Source: Tychonema sp. LEGE 07203
GTDB lineage: Bacteria > Cyanobacteriota > Cyanobacteriia > Cyanobacteriales > Microcoleaceae
Length of the DNA stretch: 48,486 nucleotides
Assembly (NCBI RefSeq): GCF_015207285.1
Contig: NZ_JADEXD010000032.1
Span: 1 to 48,486, forward strand
Direction of reading: 5' to 3'
Positions 1-7,400 of the stretch are shown piece by piece; within the stretch, counting starts at the first letter, position 1, and every line of letters starts with the position of its first letter. The position numbers were made by a program, and so were the translations under genes. The notes under the pieces were generated by a model, which did not search any database, was not told the DNA's origin, and saw only the letters and a list, made by a program, of their open reading frames with translations.

Positions 1-35
1 AACCCCCCCTTGCTAATGGGGGGCGAGGGGGGGTT
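1..35. repeat. G/C-tract inverted repeat inside natH
   Basis: A perfect 9-bp inverted repeat (AACCCCCCC at 1-9, GGGGGGGTT at 27-35) flanks a second G6 tract at 18-23. It lies in the linker-encoding part of natH and contains the TAG that ends the frame. It resembles short palindromic repeats often seen in cyanobacterial genomes. Confidence 0.75.
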
Positions 36-497
36 GCGGTTAATTTTTCTGGCGGCGACATACCCCGCAGTCGCTGCGATAATACTTGCTAGCAGGTAAA
101 AACGAGAGGTTGGGTCGATCGGCGAAATGACCGCACCCACAACCGCAGCACCGAGTAAAATTAGTAAAGGCGGATTCCAAAGTCGTTCTTCCCGCTGAAT
201 GTTTCCCCAAGTCAAGCCTCCCAACAAAGCAATTATCGCCGTTACTATCCACAGCCGCCAGTAAGAATCGCGGGGAAATCTGCCGGCAAAAAATAGCGGC
301 AAGTTGGCTTCTAATACCCGCCATTGAGCTTTTGTAGTTGCCCAAACGATAATTCCTTTAACAGTTTGGAAGGCGACAACCGCACAAACTACTGTCAGAA
401 TGCAGTTGTACCAGGTGCTGAATAAGTTTTTGCGCGCCCAATTCCAAGGCGTGGGCGATTCGGTAGGTGGGGGCGGTAGTACGGGGGTTGTTTCCAT
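1..497 (-). CDS. natH: NatH-like amino acid ABC transporter permease, N-terminal part, frame broken near window edge
   Basis: This is the N-terminal part of the second membrane subunit of a polar amino acid ABC importer (AapM/BztC family, NatH of the cyanobacterial Nat-II system). The start is ATG at 495-497. The visible product has a Pro-rich start, a first membrane segment around residues 28-48, the family-typical stretch AQWRVLEANLPLFFAGRFP, and two further hydrophobic segments. The conserved permease core should follow to the left of the window. The frame instead meets TAG at 12-14, inside a G/C-tract inverted repeat (1-35). Removing one base from the C7 tract (27-33) would read through as NPPSPPISKGG. 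The gene is therefore frameshifted in a repeat, or the tract length is misread. Family assignment rests on the N-terminal pattern and on natG and natF upstream. Confidence 0.7.
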   Translation of the reverse strand, partial: METTPVLPPPPTESPTPWNWARKNLFSTWYNCILTVVCAVVAFQTVKGIIVWATTKAQWRVLEANLPLFFAGRFPRDSYWRLWIVTAIIALLGGLTWGNIQREERLWNPPLLILLGAAVVGAVISPIDPTSRFYLLASIIAATAGYVAARKINRNPPSPPISKGG

Positions 498-517
498 AGA
501 TTATGAGTTGTTATTTG

Positions 518-1117
518 TTAATTCCTAATTGCACTTGCTAAAATCCCCAAGATTTTATTGACATTGTTGAGAAAATACTCGGTAGTATCAATTTCTACTG
601 ATGTTCCTTCTAGCTTAATAAATTTCCATACTGTTCCTGTGGTCACAGTCCCCAGAATTACTTTTATTTCCTGCCCTTCATGCTGGTTAAATATTTGAGC
701 AGCTAACATTTCTGCGACGCACTGTCCCAATCCAGAGCTTATATTTTCCTTTTTAGCTTCTACAATTGCGATTACTGGAGATTTCACAATTAGCAATTCT
801 GGAGAACTGGTAATTAGAAAATAGCAAATTCCATTTAAACCTCTTTCGGGACTAACATTAAAGTCTATGCCGGAAAACAAACCTATCTGTTCTTGTAATT
901 GTGTTCTCAATTCTAATAAAACTGGTGCCACAATCATTTCCGAACGCGATTTTTCTGTATTGCTGCCAACAGCTACCGGCAGATATCGCCGCAAATTTTC
1001 TGTTAGTAATGGGCTGCATTCTAATTCGGGTTCTCCTGCAAATAAATCAGCGGTTTCAGAATAACTTAATTCAAATGTTTTTAAAACGCTGTTTAAGCTG
1101 AAGTCACTGTAAGCCAT
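518..1117 (-). CDS. conserved hypothetical protein with PD-(D/E)XK nuclease-like motif
   Basis: A 199-residue protein of unknown function. Residues about 60-125 look like a restriction-endonuclease-type fold: acidic residues E60 and E69 in a helix, D85, then a hydrophobic strand running into E110-A-K112, followed by a helix with Q122. The pattern VIAIVEAKKE is characteristic of PD-(D/E)XK enzymes and of DNA-binding relatives that have lost activity. There is no signal peptide or membrane segment. The gene lies between natG and natH on the same strand, 44 bp downstream of natG's stop and 20 bp upstream of natH's start. It therefore appears to be inserted within the transporter operon. The fold is inferred from motif spacing only. 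An inactive nuclease-like protein is also possible. Confidence 0.6.
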   Translation of the reverse strand: MAYSDFSLNSVLKTFELSYSETADLFAGEPELECSPLLTENLRRYLPVAVGSNTEKSRSEMIVAPVLLELRTQLQEQIGLFSGIDFNVSPERGLNGICYFLITSSPELLIVKSPVIAIVEAKKENISSGLGQCVAEMLAAQIFNQHEGQEIKVILGTVTTGTVWKFIKLEGTSVEIDTTEYFLNNVNKILGILASAIRN

Positions 1118-1161
1118 TTCATTTTTCCTTGGCTGAGTGTATTTTTTTGAGTATTAAATTT

Positions 1162-2376
1162 TTACCTTTCCTTGAGTTGTACCGTGCTATTGTACCAATT
1201 CATGAACAGAGAAACTATTAAACTAATTGTTAGGTATGTTACCATGATAATTATCATTGCTTCGATCGCCCGACCGGTCTGATTCAACGTCGGAGAACCC
1301 ACCACAAAGTAAACGTCGGGATAAGCCACGGCCACCGCTAAACTCGAATTCTTAGCTAAATTCAGATACTGACTGGTTAAAGGCGGCACAATCACCCGCA
1401 AAGCTTGGGGCAAAATTACCCTCCGCATCGCGGTTCCAGACTTCAGTCCCAAAGATTTTGCCGCTTCCCACTGGCCTCGCGATACTGACTGAATTCCGGC
1501 GCGGACAATTTCTGCAATGTAACTGCCAGTATACAAGCTGAGTCCTGTTACTAAGGCTGCAAATTCGGGAGTTAATTTTAATCCTCCTTGGAGTTGCAAT
1601 GCTGGTGTCAGGCGGGGGAAATCTAGGCGCAAAGGCAGATTTTTGGTGATAATTAAAGCTACGATCGCACTTAGGACGATCGCACCAGCCGCCCAAAACA
1701 ACTGTCTTCCCGGCTTAGCTTCTTCCAACATCACCCGCGCCCGCCACATCCACAGCCCAGCGGCAGCCAAAACTCCCACCGTTAGCAAAATCAACCAAAC
1801 TTCAAAACCGGGCAAAGCCACAGGCCAAGGTACAGCAATACCGCGATTTGTCAAGTAAATCGGCCCCCTCATCTGCTGGTTGTCTTCCAGTTTTGGCAGG
1901 GAAATGAAAACTGCAAAATACCAGAAAAATAATTGCAGCAATAACGGCGTATTCCTCAAAATCTCCACATACAAACCAGCCAGAGTTCGCAGCAACCAAT
2001 TGTCGGAAAGGCGCGCAACTCCTACTGTCAAGCCCGCAACTGTTGCCAAAACAATACCGATACCCATTACCCGGAGCGAGTTGATCAAACCGACAAAATA
2101 AGCTTGTCTGTAAGTGTTTTCGGGACTGTAGGGGATGACGCTTTCGCCGATATCAAAAGATGCTTGGGAATTGAGAAAGTCAAATCCAAATGCAATCCCT
2201 AATTGCGCGTAATTGGCACTGAGATTGTCCCAGAGAATCGCGATGACAGCGATTACTAAAATTAGGGCGATCGCCTGTACGGCAATTTTCCAGAAGCGAT
2301 CGTCCCGCAGCAGTTTTGATATATCTTTAAATTCGGGCAATTTCTGCGATTTGCCCGGTTGAGGTTCTGGGTTCAT
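1162..2376 (-). CDS. natG: NatG, amino acid ABC transporter permease
   Basis: Inner-membrane permease subunit (404 residues) of the Nat-II/Aap-Bzt type importer for neutral and acidic amino acids. It has a cytoplasmic N-terminus, a membrane segment near residues 30-50, a long family-typical extension, and a permease core in the C-terminal half. The EAA loop that contacts the ATPase is clear at about residue 303 (EAAKSLGLKSGTAMRRVILP). The motif NTPLLLQLFFWYF is also typical of this family. The length fits AapQ/BztB relatives. It lies downstream of the binding-protein gene natF, with about 300 bp of repeat-rich DNA between, and upstream of natH. The ATPase subunit (BgtA in Anabaena) is not in the window and may be encoded elsewhere. 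Confidence 0.92.
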   Translation of the reverse strand: MNPEPQPGKSQKLPEFKDISKLLRDDRFWKIAVQAIALILVIAVIAILWDNLSANYAQLGIAFGFDFLNSQASFDIGESVIPYSPENTYRQAYFVGLINSLRVMGIGIVLATVAGLTVGVARLSDNWLLRTLAGLYVEILRNTPLLLQLFFWYFAVFISLPKLEDNQQMRGPIYLTNRGIAVPWPVALPGFEVWLILLTVGVLAAAGLWMWRARVMLEEAKPGRQLFWAAGAIVLSAIVALIITKNLPLRLDFPRLTPALQLQGGLKLTPEFAALVTGLSLYTGSYIAEIVRAGIQSVSRGQWEAAKSLGLKSGTAMRRVILPQALRVIVPPLTSQYLNLAKNSSLAVAVAYPDVYFVVGSPTLNQTGRAIEAMIIIMVTYLTISLIVSLFMNWYNSTVQLKER

Positions 2377-2683
2377 AACTTAAATTATATTTGATAAATC
2401 TGCTGGCAAATCCAGGCGAGATTGAGCTTTGGTGCGTGATATCGTTTCCGGTTCATCGGAATGATTTAACCTTACTAGGGCGCAGAGAACGCAGAGGGAG
2501 AGAATACAGAGATGAATACAGGACGATGCTACCGGATTTGATATGACTTGATAGTTACTCGAAAGGCGATCGGGATTTTTCAAGTCACGCACTCTACATA
2601 GCTTTGGTGCGTGACTAAAATATCTTGTTGGTTAACAGTTAACAGTCAACGGTCAACAGTTAACAGTCAACAGTTAACAAAAA
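2377..2683. repeat. natF-natG spacer with short repeats
   Basis: This 307-bp spacer holds no convincing gene. It contains a heptamer tandem array of AACAGTT/AACAGTC type at 2631-2678, two copies of AGCTTTGGTGCGTGA (about 2428 and 2601), and a GGGCGCAGAGAACGCAGAG stretch (about 2478-2497). The last is related to sequences at 31020-31060 and 47069-47099. The 70-codon ORF here consists of this repeat DNA and was rejected. Confidence 0.7.
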
Positions 2684-3769
2684 TTAGCGGAACGGTGGCG
2701 AGTAAAGCAAACCGCCATCTTTCCAAAGTCTGTTTTGACCCCGTTCTAACTTAAGTGTACTTTTCGGGCCGAGGTTGCGATCGTACATTTCGCCGTAATT
2801 ACCCACTTTTTTAACAACGCGGGCGGCGAAATCGTTCGAGAGTCCCAAACCTTGACCTAAATCTCCTTCTGTTCCTAGCAAACGTTTGACGTTCGGATCT
2901 GTAGTGCTTGCCGCAGTTTGGTCTACATTTGCTGAATTAATTCCCAAATCTTCAGCTTCAATCGTCGCAAAAATAATCCATCTCACCGCGTCAGACCATT
3001 TAGGATCGCCGCTTTTTACCGCTGGGGCTAAAGGTTCTTTTGACATCACTACCGGCAAAATTAGATTGTTCTCGGAATTCGGTAGGGTTGTGCGCTTTGA
3101 CACGAGTTGCGATCGATCGGCAGTAATGCCTTGACAGCGACCTTCTTGATACGTCGCAAAGGTAGTATTCACATCTTCAAACACTACGGGAGTGTATTTG
3201 ACTCCTAATTTTCGCATTTGGTCGGACAAATTTTGTTCGGTGCTCGTACCTGTCTGCACGCAGATAGATTTGCCGGCAAAATCTTTTAAAGTTTTGATGC
3301 CGCTGTCTTTTTTGACCATGATGCCTTGAGAGTCATAAAAGATCACTGGGGCAAATTCCAGTCCGGTAGTGCTGTCGCGACTCGCTGTGTAGGTGGTATT
3401 GCGGCTGAGAATGTCGATTTCTCCGGCCTGCAAAACTGTAAATCGATCTTTGGCGTTGAGCTTTCGATATTCTACTTTTTCTGGATCGTCAAATATTGCC
3501 GCCGCGACAGCCCTGCACACATCCACATCCATTCCCGAATATTTGCCTTTTTCGTCTACAAAGCTAAAACCCGGCAGTTCCCCGCTGACACCACATATCA
3601 GTTTGCCGCGGCTGACAATTGTATCTATCCGGCTAGAACCTTGTTGCGATTTGCCTTCAGCCGTATTTGTACCTGTATTTTGTACGATTTGTGCCGATCG
3701 ATCCCTACAAGATGCCAACGGTGCCACAAATAACACGCTTGCTAGCAGCAGAAATCCCCATTTACGCAT
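2684..3769 (-). CDS. natF: NatF, periplasmic amino acid-binding lipoprotein
   Basis: Solute-binding protein (361 residues) of the amino acid ABC importer formed with NatG and NatH. The N-terminus is a lipoprotein signal peptide with lipobox LASC at residues 18-21, so the mature protein is probably anchored by Cys21. The body is a type 3 solute-binding fold, with the signature GELPGFSFVDEKGKYSGMDV after the strand GKLICGVS, then VEYRKLNAKDRFTVLQAGEI. The C-terminal NYGEMYDRNLG motif is typical of AapJ/BztA proteins. It is the first gene of the minus-strand cluster, so transcription probably starts in the 200-bp space before it. No clear NtcA box was found there. Confidence 0.93.
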   Translation of the reverse strand: MRKWGFLLLASVLFVAPLASCRDRSAQIVQNTGTNTAEGKSQQGSSRIDTIVSRGKLICGVSGELPGFSFVDEKGKYSGMDVDVCRAVAAAIFDDPEKVEYRKLNAKDRFTVLQAGEIDILSRNTTYTASRDSTTGLEFAPVIFYDSQGIMVKKDSGIKTLKDFAGKSICVQTGTSTEQNLSDQMRKLGVKYTPVVFEDVNTTFATYQEGRCQGITADRSQLVSKRTTLPNSENNLILPVVMSKEPLAPAVKSGDPKWSDAVRWIIFATIEAEDLGINSANVDQTAASTTDPNVKRLLGTEGDLGQGLGLSNDFAARVVKKVGNYGEMYDRNLGPKSTLKLERGQNRLWKDGGLLYSPPFR

Positions 3770-3969
3770 AGATTTTAGTAGAACGCTTTCCTGACGATCC
3801 TACCTTGTCGCTGTCGAGAACTGTTGCGATCGCCCCTGTACAACATCCGGCTGCTTCAAGTCAGCCGTTCTGCCGCGCGACAGGACACCCAAACCCGCCT
3901 GTATTTTTTGGGCTCGCCGCCAGCGCGATCCCTTCCCTACAATATTTATCCAATTTTGATTGAATCGGC

Positions 3970-4197
3970 TCAAAACCGCTCAGGGGCCAAACGCTGTTCA
4001 GCTAAATCGCGAATTAGCGACAGCCGAGACTCGATGTACTCGTTCAACAAATCTGTTTCGTTGCCATTGAGCGCAGAGTTGGCCTTCAACTGCTTCAGCA
4101 GCCACTGTACCAAGGTGGCATCGTCTAAATTGACTAACAGATTGGCTTGGGTGGTCTCAATTAATGACCAGAGTTGACGTAACATGACTGGAGTCAT
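3970..4197 (-). CDS. small conserved cyanobacterial protein
   Basis: A 75-residue helical protein of unknown function. It begins MTPVMLRQLWSLIETTQ and has a leucine-rich core followed by an acidic helix with an Arg-rich end. No signal peptide, membrane segment or metal motif is seen. I recognise the style as a small protein common in cyanobacteria, but not its function. It has a good Shine-Dalgarno-like GGAGG a few bases before the ATG (CCTCC at about 4202-4206 on the plus strand). It stands alone between natF and the large histidine kinase. Confidence 0.65.
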   Translation of the reverse strand: MTPVMLRQLWSLIETTQANLLVNLDDATLVQWLLKQLKANSALNGNETDLLNEYIESRLSLIRDLAEQRLAPERF

Positions 4198-4438
4198 AAA
4201 ACCTCCTGGAGCGTAAATACGCAGTTAATGGGCTGGGCGAAATGCTGGTCTTAGTCTTTCAAGCCGATATACGAAAATCACCCTGCGATCGATCGGCTTA
4301 ATGATTATTTTATATTTCACCACAATAACTCAATCTAGGAGTGTCAATAGCTACAACACACAAGATGTTATAAGAGTTCCCAATCTCGTCACATAGAGAT
4401 AAATATCTTGATAAAAAGTTAACAATCTTTACAAACTT

Positions 4439-7400
4439 TTAAATTCCTGGCTCAGCCACCAACTTTTGAACCCCCGCCAGAATTATTTCCAATTCAGCGA
4501 TGATTTTCGCCGCTGCCTCCAAATCCTTTGATTGTGCCAGACGTTCAAGCTCAGCAGCCAGATCGGGCATTAGCCGCACCGCCGCCGTAGCGCTGACACC
4601 TTTAATTTGATGCGCCCTGCGGGCCAGCGTCTCCACATCTCCCGCAGAAATCGCCCCCTTAGCCTCTTCTAAATAAGTGCCAGTATCCGCCACAAAAGCT
4701 TGCAAAATTTCCCGCTCAAAATCTAAATCAGCGCCCGCAATTTCGTGCAAGCGCGCCATATCGACGGCAGATTCTAGATCCGGCGCAGAGTTTTGGAGTT
4801 CCTCGCCCTGAAACTTGGGACTTTCAATTTTTAACTTTACCGACCAATTTTCTAGTACAGATTTTAAGTTGTCGATCGAAATAGGCTTGCTAATATAATC
4901 GTCCATGCCCGCCGCCAGACACTTTTCTCGATCGCCCTTCAAAGCATTTGCCGTCATCGCCACCACCACCGTATGAAGCTGTGGATTCATCGAACCAGCA
5001 GCACCTGCGGCTTCCAGGCGGCGCAATTCCCGCGTCGCTTCGTAACCGTCCAAAACCGGCATCTGACAGTCCATCAACACAATGTCATACTTTTTGATAG
5101 CCAGCATAGATAGCGCCTCAGCACCGTTATTCGCCACATCCGCAGCGCATCCCAAAACTTTGAGTTGATTCAAACCAACTTTTTGATTTATCGGAGTATC
5201 TTCAACTAACAAAATCTTTAAGTTGGCTAACTTCTGGTTGTCAATAACAGAGGCTTGATTTTGCGGGGGATTTGCCAGCGACAGATCGATTGCAGCACCG
5301 GGGGCGATCGCATTCACCAAGCAATCAAACAACCGGTGAGCTTTCACAGGTTTAGTTAAATAGCCGCTAAAACCGATATCTACCAAACGTTTCGCCTCCG
5401 ATATCTGAGTAATGGAAGTCAGCACCACCCAATGCGTCTGCTGCATAGCCTGCTCAGCAATCATCAAGCGTTCCAGACTTCCCGCCACCATTTCCGGTAA
5501 CTGAATATCAACCAAAACAATATCGTAAGGACAATTAACGCTGACAGCTTTGTACAGAGATGCGATCGCCATCCAACCGTTCTCAACTTCATCAACTTCC
5601 ATTCCCCACAAAACAGCCATTTTCAGCAGCACTTTTCGCAATGTCGGCTTATCGCTAGCAACTAACATTTTTCGCCCCGCCAGCACCGTTTCCAAATTCA
5701 CTTGGCACGCTGTCCCCGCAGCAGTTAAATTTTCCTTAACAGCCGGCACAGTAAACCAAAAACTTGAGCCTTTGCCAAACGTGCTTTCCACGCCTATTTG
5801 ACCTCCGAGCAACTCCACCAACTGCTTAGAAATAGCCAGACCCAAACCTGTACCGCCGTATTTTCTCGTCGTAGAAGCATCAACTTGAGTAAAAGATTGA
5901 AACAGCTTTTTTTGGTCTTCTTTCGTAATTCCAATTCCTGTATCTGTGACTTTAAACAGCAGGAACAGCGAGCGATTGCTTCCGAGTTTTGACGGTTGGA
6001 GCTGATCTAAAACTTTCCGCTCGCTGGCTGCCACCAACCCCGGAGGCCTGCCAGTAGAAACCTCAATTACGACTTCTCCTGCTTCGGTGAACTTGATCGC
6101 ATTGTTGATTAAGTTAGTGAGAATTTGCCGCAACCTCGCTGCGTCGCCTCTAATTTGCAGCGGCACGTCGCTGTCAATCAGCGCCACCAATTCTATACCT
6201 TTTTCTTGGGCGGGAGTTGCCAACAAATCCAGCACTTCATCCAGACAGATACTGAGGTCAAATTCGATCGTTTCCAAGCGCATTTCTCCTGCTTCCAGTT
6301 TGGAAAGGTCGAGAATATCATTAATGATCGACAGCAAATTTTGGCTGCTGAGTTTCAGCGTTTGCACAAAGTCTAGCTGTTCGGGAGTGAGATTTGTTTT
6401 CAGCAGCAAATCAGTCATCCCCATCACTCCATTCATCGGAGTGCGGATTTCGTGACTCATATTTGCTAAAAATAGCGACTTCATTCGAGACGCTTCCAGG
6501 GCTGCTTCTCGGGCCTGCTGCGCTTGTTCAAAAAGAGTAGATTGCTGAATGGCGATCGCCAACTGCACGCTCAACCTTCCCAGCAAATCCACCTCAGAAT
6601 CAGTCCAAGCGCGCGGGCCCCTGCACTGGTGAGCAACCAGCAAGCCCCACAATCGATTTTGACGCTTGTCCAAACTCCCGACAGGCAATTCTATTAACGG
6701 AGTTTCCGGCGAATTTTCCGATCTCGGTTCCTGATTTTCATCGCCGATAAAAATTGGTACAACTAAATTAGCCCTTACCTGCACACTTGCCAAAAAATCT
6801 CGGTGGGAGTCGCTCAAATTTGCCGTATAAATATCGGATATTGCTTGAATTTTTCCAGCGCGGTACAGCGATACATAACTTTCTCCAAAAAACGCTTCTT
6901 GAAGTTTTCTGTCCAGCAGCGGCATCCAATCATATCCTACAGATTCCACAACTACAATCGCTGTTTGCTCCGAATCAAAACGATAAATTACCGTGCGGTC
7001 AGTTTCCAGCAACTGCCGCACTTCTTCTACGGCCGTGCTCAGAGTTTGAGTGAGGTTGAGAGACTGGCGGACTCGCTGGGCGATCGCCGAAACCAGCCGT
7101 TCTCGTTCTGCTTGTTCCCGCAGCATTCTCTCAGCCTGCTTGCGTTCGGTGACATCGCGAATTACCGCAGCAAAGCACAGCGGTTCGCTGGTTTGAGGGT
7201 GTTTTACCAAAAAAGCATTCATCACCACATCAATGGGTTTTCCGCTGAGCAAGTGGTGCATTTGACCTTCTCCTTGCCACTGACCCTGACTGATAATTAT
7301 TGGCAAAATCTCTTGACTAAATTCCTGTTTTAAATTTTGACCGATATAATCCCATATTTCTGTATCAAGCACTTCCGAAACATTCTCTAAACCCACCATT

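Noticed and set aside
2380-2592. A 70-codon minus-strand ORF after natF
   Set aside because: Its sequence is made of dispersed repeat DNA and has no recognisable start signal.
3770-3969. NtcA box upstream of natF
   Set aside because: No GTA-N8-TAC match with a properly placed -10 element was found by eye.
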